Source: Symbiodinium natans
Taxonomy: Eukaryota; Sar; Dinophyceae; Suessiales; Symbiodiniaceae
Assembly (NCBI GenBank): GCA_905221605.1
Contig: CAJNDS010002790.1
Coordinates: 742,597-773,596, forward strand
Direction: 5' to 3'
DNA: 31,000 nt
The position numbers were made by a program, and so were the translations under genes. Under the pieces are notes generated by a model that searched no databases, was not told where the DNA came from, and worked only from the letters and a program-made list of their open reading frames with translations. Shown here in pieces: positions 10,444 to 19,040 of this stretch (the first letter of the stretch is position 1; each line of letters opens with the position of its first letter).

Positions 10444-11843
10444 ACCTCTTCAGCACATGTGCGTGGCATGTAGTAGCTTCAGACCTAGGCTTCGCGAAGC
10501 CAGGCATTCCATTCCGAGGGATCTCGCGAAACCCCAACTGCATGTTAGCCTTAGCTTCCAGCACCTCCCCGGGCCCCCAACAGGAAAGCGTGTGGGGTTA
10601 CAACTCCGGGTGCGAGCTCAAGTAGCACCTGACTCCAGACGGCTGAAAGACTCGTGCTCTGGGCTGGTGCGTAAAGATGCAGGGAGCCTTCGAATCTGCG
10701 GTTTGGGGCCAAGGTGTGCCGACACCACAGCTCCGACACCGAGGGCACACCAAATAGGCAGGAACCACCCGCATATACCTACATACACCGTCCGCCCACG
10801 TAGTCAGCTCCCAACTCAGCTCAAGCCGCTTCTTCTAGTGTTTCTCCCTGGACTGAGGAGCCGAGCCTCCGAATGATCAGCTCTGAAGCAAGCTGATTGG
10901 CAGCGGGACTGAGACGAGAGCGCAACATTCCCGGCATCAGGAGCCAGACATCTCTATGTCACAATTCAAAACCGGCTTTGTTCCTGATGGGTTGTAAGAG
11001 TGGACATTCTACACTAATGCATTGTGTGAAACACATGCATGCATGCTTTCAAGTGTGGGACAAAGTTTCGAACAGTCGCTCCCTCAAGCCAAACGCAGCG
11101 AACCTGTGGTCTGGACTGTCAATGTCCGAGTCCAGTCCCGCAGACTAGAACCTGAACTGACAGATGATACCTGCGAAGTCTCACCGTTCTACAGACATGC
11201 CTTCTCTTGTTCGCGGTAAAGCTTACAGGACTTACCGAAGGCAAAGTCAACAGATCGTTATAGAAATGCGGCTTCAGAACCCTTTGGCGCTGAAGGTTGC
11301 GCTAAAAGGGCTTAAGGGGTGGGGTCGGGTGGGGAAGGCGGGGTTGTAGTCTCGGAAAAATGATACAGGTTAGGGCATGGGGAGCAATGTGCGTTTTTTG
11401 AGCCTCCGGTCCCCCATGATTACATTGAGAATCTTCTCAAACGGGCCTTCATGTTATGTTGCGTTTTCTGCATTCCACAGTTCCCATGCTGCATTACCGT
11501 TCTTGTTGAGTGGCCTTCTGACTTCTTGCTCATGTCTCCCTAAGATGTTTAGACCAACCAACTCTTTCCAACAAATTCGAATCGCAAGCACCATACTCGT
11601 AAGATGTCTGAGCAAGCACTCTTCCAGAACAGCAACACGCAAGCACCGCATCCCGAAGACTTTTGTCCTTGAATCTTCAAAAGCCGCAACCTTCATTTCT
11701 ACTGCTGTTGTCTCCATTCAGGGGGGGCGCTTGAGGGGTTGCCCCATCTTCATGACATGGCATCCATGGCGGCACCCTCTTTGCAGATGTGCCCGCATGT
11801 CTTGTCGCTTTGTGTTCCCGGCGCCCTACAATTCATTTCCCAA
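10444..11843. other. No recognisable gene
   Basis: The stretch is GC-rich at first and more balanced after 11,350. A plus-strand frame of 164 codons (11,377-11,871) and a minus-strand frame of 87 codons (11,454-11,717) overlap. The minus-strand frame follows directly downstream of the LINE fragment on that strand and could be its 3' untranslated region. No domain is visible in either. Confidence 0.35.
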
Positions 11844-12653
11844 TCACGTAACAGCACAGACCGCAGCCTGAAGGGGAGGGAATGGCCGTGCCCACGCACC
11901 ACACGCAGAACATTCCCAACAACACCCTTTATTGATCAAACCATGAGAAGGATGCAGATCCGGCCAAGAGGGGTGGTCCCCAGCACATCCTATGCAAGGT
12001 TGTGCCATGAGACGCTCGAAGGATTCCCCTACCTTACATGATTCGATGTAAAGGCCACAAATGCTGCACTTCATGGTGAGGTTTGTTTTGTGGTCTTTTA
12101 TTACCCAGGCATGTCCTTCGACTGCTTGCGGGGAGTCGGCTTTTCGCCGCATACGCTCCTTCTTATTTGGACCTACCACCCGGACCTTCTCTTCGGCAGC
12201 TTTTCTCCTGTGTTTAGCAATGGTCTTTTTGACCAATTTTGTATCCGTGTGGGCCAAAGCGGCTTCAACCCTCTGCGCCAGATGATGGATCACCTGCGCC
12301 GTGATGCGGTCCTGATACTGGACCTTGACTGCTGGGCTTAGAGGTTGGGCCTGATGGGCGCGCTTGCCCGCCTCCTCATCCGCCCACTCATTTAGTTGCC
12401 GACGCCATTCATTTTCCTTCCCAAATTCAGTCTGGAAGGCATGTTCATCCTTGTGTGCCCTCACCCAGGTTGCATTGAGGAGGTGTCTTTTGTCCCAAAC
12501 CTGACTCCAGGACAGGTACGTGTTGGTACCAAAAAAGCACTACCATGCAGCTGGCGCAAAGCAACTTTACTGTCCGAGGTAACATCCACCTGTACATTCA
12601 GGACTCGCAAAAGTGCTATAAGGGCCTCCGATTCTCCAGCTGAGACAATAGAC
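11844..12653 (-). pseudogene. LINE pol remnant: RNase H domain plus tandem zinc fingers
   Basis: Read on the minus strand, the sequence begins with AGESEALIALLRVL (near 12,640-12,600) and VQVDVTSDSKVALRQL (VTSDSK at 12,566-12,583). These fit the Glu and second Asp motifs of RNase H. After a frameshift near 12,530 the frame continues as NATWVRAHKDEH and NEWADEEAGKRA (12,378-12,392 for NEWAD), the end of RNase H. About 206 further codons stay open to the stop at 11,844. The C-terminus has two related modules, each with His and C-x2-C (CSICG near 12,060; CSACG near 11,900), and a further C-x2-C between them. This layout is typical of dinoflagellate non-LTR retrotransposons as I know them. The reverse transcriptase half is missing. 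The 5' side stops at the poly(A) tract of another element. Confidence 0.65.
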
Positions 12654-12868
12654 TTTTTTTTTGAGATGGTCGCCTCTTTACTGCATCAGCAGCCCAGTAG
12701 GCCAATCTGGCCCGTCTTGTGTGGACAATCCATTCAGGGTGAGACAGACATCTACTTAGAGAGTCCAACTGCGCAAGCTAGCGAGCGTAAAAGAAGTCGC
12801 GACTACAAAGAAGCAACCGCTAGCGCAGAGGCCCTTATTGCAAGACGACTTAACGCAAGGCCAGCGAG
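12654..12868 (-). mobile_element. Short poly(A)-tailed retroposon fragment carrying the shared tail
   Basis: On the minus strand this ends in nine A (plus-strand T run 12,654-12,662), preceded by a tail that matches those at 13,291, 23,222 and 26,873: GGCCTACTGGGCTGCTGATG, then CAGTAAAGAGGCG. The tail abuts the RNase H codons of the LINE fragment. Possible target duplications flank it, CTGAGACAATAGAC at 12,640-12,653 and GTGAGACCAATAAAAAC at about 12,869, but they are imperfect, so the outer boundary is tentative. No coding potential is evident. Confidence 0.5.
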
Positions 12869-13273
12869 GTGAGACCAATAAAAACAAGAACCTACCGGCA
12901 CCAATCACTCAGCTGCCCGTCACCCATAGCAATGCTGTGCCACGTCTGGTACAGACATTAAGCGAAGGTATGGGAAGGCAAGGGGCAAGGAACCTCCGTC
13001 ACCTAAACTGTCCAACGCGTCCGCAGGGACAGTCCCGACACAAGCGCCAGGGCCGTAGCAACAGCACTCAGTACACCTTCTTGCAGTTAAGTTGACAAGC
13101 AAGTGTGAATGCACACTGAACGGCCAGAGAGTTGAGACCAAAGACTTGTTTTGCCACACAGTAGCAGTACAGCCCACACAGCACGCAGATGCGTGCTGTG
13201 AGGGCGGAGACCTCGCTGCGTTAACGCGCAAGGCACTTCCTTGGCGTTCTCGCTCTTACTGACCAAGGAAAGC
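12869..13273. other. No recognisable gene
   Basis: A minus-strand frame of 103 codons (12,920-13,231) is open but has no recognisable domain. It could be part of the same LINE, on the 5' side of the inserted short element, but nothing resembling RNase H or reverse transcriptase is visible in it. Confidence 0.35.
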
Positions 13274-13290
13274 GCGCAATAAGCAACCTC
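13274..13290. repeat. Target-site duplication, left copy
   Basis: GCGCAATAAGCAACCTC lies immediately before the T run of the element at 13,291. It is identical over 17 bases to 13,697-13,713. Confidence 0.85.
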
Positions 13291-13696
13291 TTTTTTTTGA
13301 AGTGGGCGCCTCTTTACTACGTCAGCAGCTCAGTAGGTCGGTCTTGTGGGACGAGTCGGAAGTGAAACATACTACTGCAACAAGCAACGCAACACAAAAA
13401 CCGCCAGCAGCGCGAAACAACCAAACAACAAAGCAAAGGACGTCCTAATCCTAAGGGTGAAACAGGCCCCTCTTAGTTAACGACGAGGACGAAGTAGAGA
13501 ATTTCAAAGCGTGGCAGGCAAGTGCGTCACTGACATGCAAAAGTGCTCGGTCAAAGGGCGCACAGTTCCCTAAGCTCGGGGGCCAATTCATGGTGGGTGC
13601 AGATGGGCGGAGGCATGCAAGCAAAAGACTGGCAAAGGGCGTGATCATCCAAGGACAGAGAAGGGAGCGTTCTGTGCAACGCAACCAAAGCTGCCG
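13291..13696 (-). mobile_element. SINE-like 406-bp retroposon with poly(A) and 17-bp target duplication
   Basis: On the minus strand the element starts at 13,696 and ends in eight A (plus T run 13,291-13,298). It is framed by perfect 17-bp direct repeats, the signature of target-primed retroposition. Its last 60 or so bases match the shared tail of the long elements at 23,222 and 26,873 (CCTACTGAGCTGCTGACGTAGTAAAGAGGCG). The similarity extends weakly upstream through a T/G-rich stretch to about 13,440. I see no clear tRNA-type A and B boxes, so it may be a tRNA-unrelated SINE or a 5'-truncated copy of the long element. Overlapping short frames show no recognisable protein. The perfect duplication suggests a relatively recent insertion. 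Confidence 0.75.
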
Positions 13697-13713
13697 GCGC
13701 AATAAGCAACCTC
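13697..13713. repeat. Target-site duplication, right copy
   Basis: GCGCAATAAGCAACCTC directly follows the 5' end of the minus-strand element and is identical to 13,274-13,290. The next base differs on either side, so the duplication is exactly 17 bp. Confidence 0.85.
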
Positions 13714-13733
13714 AGTGCAGTCGCTGTGTTCCT

Positions 13734-13771
13734 GGCTGCAAAGTTAAGCAGAGGCTGCAAAGTTAAGCAGA
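13734..13771. repeat. 19-bp tandem duplication
   Basis: GGCTGCAAAGTTAAGCAGA occurs twice without a gap (13,734-13,752 and 13,753-13,771). It lies just upstream of the copia gag region, and could be in its 5' untranslated region or just outside the element. Confidence 0.8.
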
Positions 13772-13939
13772 GACACCGGCATGCGTTGACCTACAGGGTC
13801 CGTGTCATGCAAAGTGACGCAGTTTAAGATCCAAGCAACTTAACTGCCCCGCGCAGCGGCCGGTTTTCACTATCGCACACAATCCACAGAGGACGAAGGC
13901 TGGCACTGTTGGGCAGAAGAAGTCTCTCAATGGAGTGAC

Positions 13940-14420
13940 TGAGTTTCGCCTTTAAGAACTTTTCTAGCATTCATGGACTTGAATTCCTAGCAGATCTGAA
14001 GAAAGCCGAAGCATCAACGGATGCATTGGACATCGAGGATGACGTCGATGGATTTTATGCAGCGAGCAAAGGACGAAAGATAAGAGGAATGAAGCTGTAT
14101 TCTGTTTTGAGTAGCTACTTAAGGAATCGTCCGTTGAAGGTGTTGAGAAGCATTGACAACATGGATGGATTTGAAGTCTGGAGGCGACTCACAACGGAGC
14201 TCGAACCATCCTCTAGATCTCGAAGTCTGGCAATGGCCCAAGCCTTGGTAGGATTCCCTGCAATGACAAAGGGAGCTAGCCTGATGGATTATGTCCTCAC
14301 GTTCGAGAAGTTGGTCAACGAATACGAGAGTTATCGGCAACGAAGTACGATGACAACCTGAAGATCGGAACGTTGTTGAAAGGCATCCCTCAGAATCTGA
14401 AGCAGCATATCATGGTAGGA
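13940..14420 (+). pseudogene. Ty1/copia gag remnant
   Basis: The frame is open from about 13,940 and continues to a stop after 14,358. It includes VWRRLTTELEPSSRSR and LMDYVLTFEKLVNEYE, which fit the UBN2-type capsid region of copia Gag (W-R-x-L, E-P-S-S-R, and the later F-E-x-L-x-N-E-Y-E helix). The sequence then continues in another frame (DDNLKIGTLLKGIPQNLK) up to a TAA at about 14,430, so Gag is broken by at least one frameshift and one stop. The open frame begins without an ATG that I can defend. The region is rich in A and G on the plus strand, unlike the GC-balanced DNA to its left. Confidence 0.7.
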
Positions 14421-14499
14421 ATCAACGAGTAAACAAGTTACAACGATTTGAGAACGAAGCTGCTACAGGACGAAAGAAGCAACCAACGTGGTCTGCTGA

Positions 14500-14889
14500 G
14501 AACATTTTGGGATCATTGAGTGTTCAGACCCCAGGAGCAAGTTCAAGTTCCAAGGAATATCAAGGACCGATCCCAATGGAGATCGACCGGCTAAAAGGAA
14601 AAGGAAAGTATGACAATGGAAAAGGAGGAAGAGGAAAAGGAAAAGGAAAGTTCGAGAAAGGAAAAGGAAAAGGAAAGGGAAACGGAAAGGAAAGGAAGGC
14701 GGAAGAGGAAGAGGTCGCGGCAAAGGCCGTGGCAAAGGACGAGGAAAGTCTGTGAGGCCAGTGGAGACCGGTGGCTACGGAAGTCAAGGAAAAGGTCCAA
14801 GTGGAAAAGGATCAAGGTCTGGAGTGGAATGCTACAAATGTGGAAAGTATGGTCATTTCGCGTCAGAATGTTGGGCACCAGCGAAATGA
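14500..14889 (+). pseudogene. Copia gag C-terminus: basic GKGKG region and CCHC zinc knuckle
   Basis: GPIPMEIDRLKGKGK (from about 14,560) leads into a long Gly-Lys repeat. After a frameshift near 14,700 it continues as Gly-Arg-Gly-Lys repeats. The frame ends with CYKCGKYGHFASEC (14,830-14,871), a canonical C-x2-C-x4-H-x4-C nucleocapsid zinc knuckle, followed by a stop at 14,887. PMEID before a GK-rich stretch and then a zinc knuckle is the usual order in dinoflagellate copia Gag. The low-complexity basic region and zinc knuckle would bind element RNA. At least one frameshift separates this from the capsid part. Confidence 0.8.
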
Positions 14890-15307
14890 GGAAAGGACTT
14901 AGGAAAAGGAGGAAAGTCAAAAGGAAAGATGCGACAAGTGCGCGAAGGTGAAGAGGATTGGAGCCAAGATCACGAATGGTAAAGAAGCAAATGGACTGTG
15001 CCATCACAGTCGAGCACCAGTTCACATCCAAGTCAGTCTCGAAGTCAAGAGCAATCGCAAGTGCGAGCTGCGCTAGCTGCTAAAGGGAGTGAACAAGTGA
15101 GAAGAATCAATGAAAGGCCAATGACAAGAATCGAGGAAGTTGATGAAGAAGACGATGAAGAGATCGTAGATCTGATCGAGATGTTCCGAGAATGGGGAAA
15201 CAAGCCCCACGTGAGAATGGTGAAGACGAAAGAGTTTCAAGTGTTCGATATCAGGCCAAGGAGATGAAGAGCTGAACGAACTGGACGAGTATCAGATGTG
15301 GTATGAG

Positions 15308-15505
15308 GACCGACCAGAAGTCAAACAGGAATCGGTTGAGAATCCAAGCCCAAGTCCAAGTGCCATAGAAGAAGACCAACCAGAAGTCAAATAGGAATCG
15401 GTTGAGAATCCAAGCCCAAGTCCAAGTGCCATAGAAGAAGACCAACCAGACGTCAGACAGGAATCGATTGAGAATCCAAGTCCAAGTCCAAGTGTCCACG
15501 AAGCG
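15308..15505 (+). repeat. Three 66-bp in-frame tandem repeats in copia polyprotein
   Basis: Three units of exactly 66 bp (15,308, 15,374, 15,440) each encode 22 residues built on D-Q-P-E-V, ESVENPSPSPS and AIEE. The frame is the same as the protease that follows. The second unit has an in-frame TAG at 15,392-15,394 replacing the Gln codon of the other units. The repeats fill the linker between zinc knuckle and protease. Units 1 and 2 differ at few positions and unit 3 at more, so the latest duplication was of units 1 and 2. Confidence 0.9.
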
Positions 15506-16145
15506 AGTCAGGATCGAGTACGAACGGTTCGGTTACCAGGGTATGAAGACCTGATCGAAGTTGTCCTAGATAGTGGAGCAGACTGTCATGTCTTGCCGTT
15601 AAGCTATTATAGCGAAGACCTCGGAGAAGTGGAGCTTCCAGCCCTGAAGATGGTCATCAGATGCACAAGGAAATGCAATCAGAACGACCGAAGCAAGAAT
15701 CAACATGACGTTCGAGTTCCAGAGATCCGATGGAAGAGTGATAAAGGTCAAGGACACTGCCGTGTTTGGTCAAGTGACCCAACCACTGTTCGCAGTGGGG
15801 AAACTATACAAAGTTGGATGGGGCATCGAACCCCAAGATGCATACAGTGCGTTCCTGACGAAGTTGGTGAAGCGGAAGAATGGCACGTCGGTATCGTATG
15901 TCCCGATAAGGTTTTCAAGGAACTCAACAATGACAGATTTGAGGATCTACCGAGCAGCAATGGAAAATGGACAAGATGATGTGCCGATATCAATCAGGAA
16001 ACTCACCCTGACGAAGGAGTTGAAGGACGACATAGAGAATGGCAAATACGAAGAAGGTTGGTTTTATTGAAGTGACTAAGAATCGACTGGGACGTGAAAC
16101 GTACACCTTAGAAAGGATGAAGGAAAATCGTTCAGGCACAGGAAA
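15506..16145 (+). pseudogene. Copia aspartic protease and following linker
   Basis: The frame from the 66-bp repeats continues into VRLPGYEDLIEVVLDSGADC and HVLPLSYYSED. D-S-G-A (15,569-15,580) is the catalytic loop of a retropepsin, followed by the usual V-L-P. A one-base frameshift near 15,655-15,660 moves the coding into a second frame: DAQGNAIRTTEARINMTFEF, then QPLFAVGKLYKVGWGIEP. These are the flap and C-terminal strands of copia proteases in dinoflagellates. That frame ends at about 16,070. A third frame (VGFIEVTKNRLGRETYTLER) carries on to about 16,140. With the TAG in the repeats, the element cannot make a full polyprotein. Confidence 0.8.
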
Positions 16146-16620
16146 ACGCTGAGAACCAAATATGAAGAAGAGCAAATCCCCAGAGTGGAGATGTGGAAAT
16201 GGAGCCACAAGGACAAGAAGACCTATGGAAAGGAAGGTCAAGAGAAGAGTTGCAGCGAGAGATTGACAAAGGAACAGAGGAACTGGTACAAGCGCCAGGC
16301 CTAGAACAGCATCTGCAAGAAAAAAACAAGGAGAATGAAAAGGAAGAAGGTTGAAGAACAACTTCTGAAATTTCGAATTCCTCAACGTTGGAAAGACGAA
16401 GTAAGGTCCAAGTGTGGCAGCGACGAAGCTGTGGCTCGAACAAGATGAAGGAACAATCGAAAAGACTTGAAATGCTTAAGAGAGCCAGATGAAGAAAAGA
16501 GGACGAAAGAAAGAAATACAAGTTGAACTGGTGTGAGATTTGTTCGGCAACGAGAAGCAGAGAAAATGACTTTCGAGACAAGAGAAGAAGAGTAAAGCAT
16601 CGTTGGTAAGCCGGGGGCCT
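16146..16620 (+). pseudogene. Decayed copia sequence downstream of protease
   Basis: The A/G-rich composition of the gag-protease region continues to about 16,600. Fragments such as EMEPQGQEDLWKGRSREELQ look like the charged spacer that follows protease. No integrase HHCC or DDE motif is seen. The composition changes sharply at about 16,620, which is probably the broken end of this copia piece. Confidence 0.45.
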
Positions 16621-17099
16621 AATTGACTGCGCTGAATATGTGCGCACAAGCCAGCTTGTGGAGCATGGACCCTGGCATTGCAACGGCATTACACAAGCAA
16701 GCCTTCCGAGAACGGACAGCAGCCAGCATCGTGCTGCCTGCGGAACGCAAAGTTGGGCTGAACCTCTTTGGAACACCACCTGCATCAAGCGTGGGCTTTG
16801 AAGGCCACCTGGAGAGATAAGCGGGAGGTTTTTTGCCGCATACTTCAGCAAGATGGGGGAGTCCTCTCTTTCACCTCCAACTCCGACTCGGGCACCATTG
16901 TCAGTCTGCAAACGCGCGGCTTCGTTCTGGAGCCCCTGCCCAATGCTGTGTATTGTGTCCCCTTCCAGCCGGTGAGGGAAGGAGATGGGGTCGCCCAGAA
17001 CCTCACCTGCTTGCTGGGGAACACCAGCATCAGGATGCCGCCCAAGCGGGGATCGGCTTGGCTTTCGAACACGGTTGGCATGCTGCAAGCCCTCCATGA
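16621..17099. other. GC-richer segment between two copia pieces, no recognised gene
   Basis: Both strands have long open frames here. On the plus strand, 16,623-16,820 and 16,768-17,208 read like protein (for example GTIVSLQTRGFVLEPLPNAV) but belong to no family I recognise. On the minus strand a 324-codon frame crosses this segment into the copia remnants. The base composition differs from the A/G-rich copia on either side, so this may be an insertion or a deletion junction. Confidence 0.35.
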
Positions 17100-17650
17100 T
17101 CTTCACCTCCCACCTGTTCGTACGGGTAAGGTGCCTCCGAAAACTCTAGATCCAGAACAGATCAGCATCGAGATGACATGCTTTCCCCAGACCTTTCCGT
17201 GCAATTAACTGCCTTGACTGCTTGAGTCTGATAACATTACCATCTTCGACTCCTTTGCCAAGGATCCTTGTCAACAACGCCTTCAAGAAAACTCCTTTGG
17301 AAAAGTGTTAAGGTTGCGGCTATTTTCCGCTTCGCATACTTGAGCTGTGCTTTTCTGCCGCTTGCTCTGAAAATGGATCAGATTTCCATTAAGCACAATT
17401 GCTCCACACGACACACTCTGTCTTGACTCTCTGTTGCCTGCCCAATCCGAATCCGTCACTATCTCCAACAGTGACTCTGAACATTTCTCTCCACTTCTTC
17501 TCTTTCCTGTTCCATGTCTGCTTCAACAGGCGATGCTAGCTTCGTCGAAAGTTTCTTCAGCACATACATTGGATCGGGCCTCTCTGGTGCTAAGTACAAC
17601 AGTATACACCTTTTCTGCGCGTGTGGTGATCTTTTTTAGACAACAGGTCC
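17100..17650 (-). pseudogene. Ty1/copia reverse transcriptase end plus RNase H remnant
   Basis: On the minus strand, LLYLAPERPDPMYVLKKLS and TKLASPVEAD (about 17,610-17,530) match the end of copia reverse transcriptase. After a junction that has lost some 30-40 residues, HGTGKRRSGEKC and LEIVTDSDWAGNRESRQSVS follow (17,480-17,400). TDSDWAG holds the first catalytic Asp of copia RNase H, and SKRQKSTAQVCEAE (near 17,330) holds the Glu. Further decayed pieces (SDSSSQGS, then GLGKACHLDADLFWI, 17,250-17,160) fit the third Asp motif and the C-terminal helix. Frameshifts and stops separate the parts. The orientation is opposite to the gag-protease piece at 13,940-16,620. Confidence 0.75.
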
Positions 17651-18080
17651 ATTCCTCCTTTCTTCGCCACTTGAACTCTCGGGCCATAAGCCGGCCTCGT
17701 CGTTTCATTGGGACTTAACATTGTCTCATTGTCCGAGTTTTGAAAATTCCACTCCTGGTGCTTGCCAGATTCATGTTCGAAACCATGTCCTGGTGCCTAT
17801 AGACAAAGCGTTCTCTTGCTTGTGATCTTTACCTTCGATTTTTCAACTTCATACACCAAAGTCTTGATAGGTTCCTTCACTTTGCACCCATCTTTCAACG
17901 TCTGGTGCCACATCTTAAATCTCCATTTTGAGCTTCTGCATTTTTCTTGTTGCTTGTGCCTTCTTTCTTACTCACATCATTGCTGGTTCGGTGTCCGTTT
18001 CTGGTTGGAGTTCAGATTTTCGGTTAGAGTTTGGGTTACCCAAACCTCAACCCATTCTTCTTCGTTCCTTGTGCCTGTAA
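17651..18080 (-). pseudogene. Probable upstream copia reverse transcriptase debris
   Basis: The segment is T/C-rich on the plus strand, that is A/G-rich on the minus strand, matching copia DNA in this window. Minus-strand fragments such as GRLMAREFKW (near 17,690) resemble copia reverse transcriptase, but no YVDD active site could be found. The assignment rests on composition and position next to the clear remnant at 17,100-17,650. Confidence 0.35.
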
Positions 18081-18986
18081 AAGAAAAATCCATATTGCGC
18101 AGGCCGCCATTTGGAAGCATGCACCGAAACCATCAGAGCAGTGCGGTGCCACAAAAACCAAAGCTCCAAGCCATCTCATGAAGGAGGAGGTGGCTCGGGT
18201 AAACCCTGCCTCGCTACTAAACAGGAATCCAGAAGCCCGACATGTCACAAAGACACATATCCCAAATGTGGGGCCAGTGGAGCAGGCCGTGGTGATAGCG
18301 CCGAAGAAGCGTTTGAGGGACCCTATGCGATTTGTGAGGAAGGTCCGAAACGTCACAAGGCTCCAAGTGTTGGGCGCGCCAGTCAGCGGGAAGTCTTCCG
18401 CGGTTTGGCAGGCTTTAAGTAGGCTCATATCGTCATCGCCCAGTAGGTCTGCAGGGAGACTCAACTGCAGCATAAACTTCATTTAGGTCACAATCCTGGC
18501 ATACTGAGAGACCATTCCAACAGGGGAGTCAGGATAGACCTGGTGCCCAAAAGTGAGCACAATGTCCGCTAGGACCATGCTGAGGTGCGTGGCTTCTGCC
18601 TGGCTTGGTTTGGGTCTCATCCTGATCTTGCACCCGTTCCCATCGACACGTTTCCATCCACCTGCCTGCAAGGCTACGCAGTGGCCGCCCAAGCAGGTGC
18701 TGCATCGTGGGGCCCTGGTGGCATACGTAGCCAAGGGACCTGCCTATCAGCTCGAAGCGGCACGCCTCCGAGAGTGAAGTTGATCACACAGTCTCGGTCT
18801 GTGATCTCATGTGGCGCGCACTTGCAGCGGGACATCACTTTGGTAAGAATGTCAAACCTCGGCCCTACATGAACCTGCGTGACTCGCAACACCTCACAAC
18901 ACACTGCCAGCAGCTTCGGGCATATAGGGCCTATGAGGTGTTTTTGAACGGCATACCGAACCAGCTGCAAGACTCGGGTATGCTGA
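18031..18986 (+). other. Possible 5' part of the 512-residue-ORF element, frames broken
   Basis: The plus strand has successive overlapping open frames (18,031-18,486; 18,585-18,872; 18,809-19,054) that change phase toward the long frame at 19,041. The last one (RPYMNLRDSQHLTTHCQQLR to about 19,050) is protein-like and overlaps the start of the long frame in another phase. This could reflect introns, frameshifts in a longer original protein, or chance. The minus strand also has long open frames here (18,036-18,482; 18,674-18,970), so the strand is not certain. Confidence 0.3.
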
Positions 18987-19040
18987 TCGGAATCGCTGAC
19001 ACGCTACTGCATCTGCCTGAAAACGTTTCCGGCAGCGTAT

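Noticed and set aside
14463-15031. Minus-strand frames rich in Phe, Leu and Pro
   Set aside because: They are shadows of the Gly-Lys repeat region and zinc knuckle of copia gag on the plus strand.
15251-15499. Minus-strand frame with repeated WTWAWILNRF units
   Set aside because: It is the antisense of the 66-bp tandem repeats whose plus-strand frame leads into the protease.
16132-17106. 324-codon minus-strand frame
   Set aside because: Much of it is the antisense of the A/G-rich copia DNA at 16,132-16,620, giving a Leu/Ser/Phe-rich sequence. It crosses an abrupt composition boundary and shows no domain.
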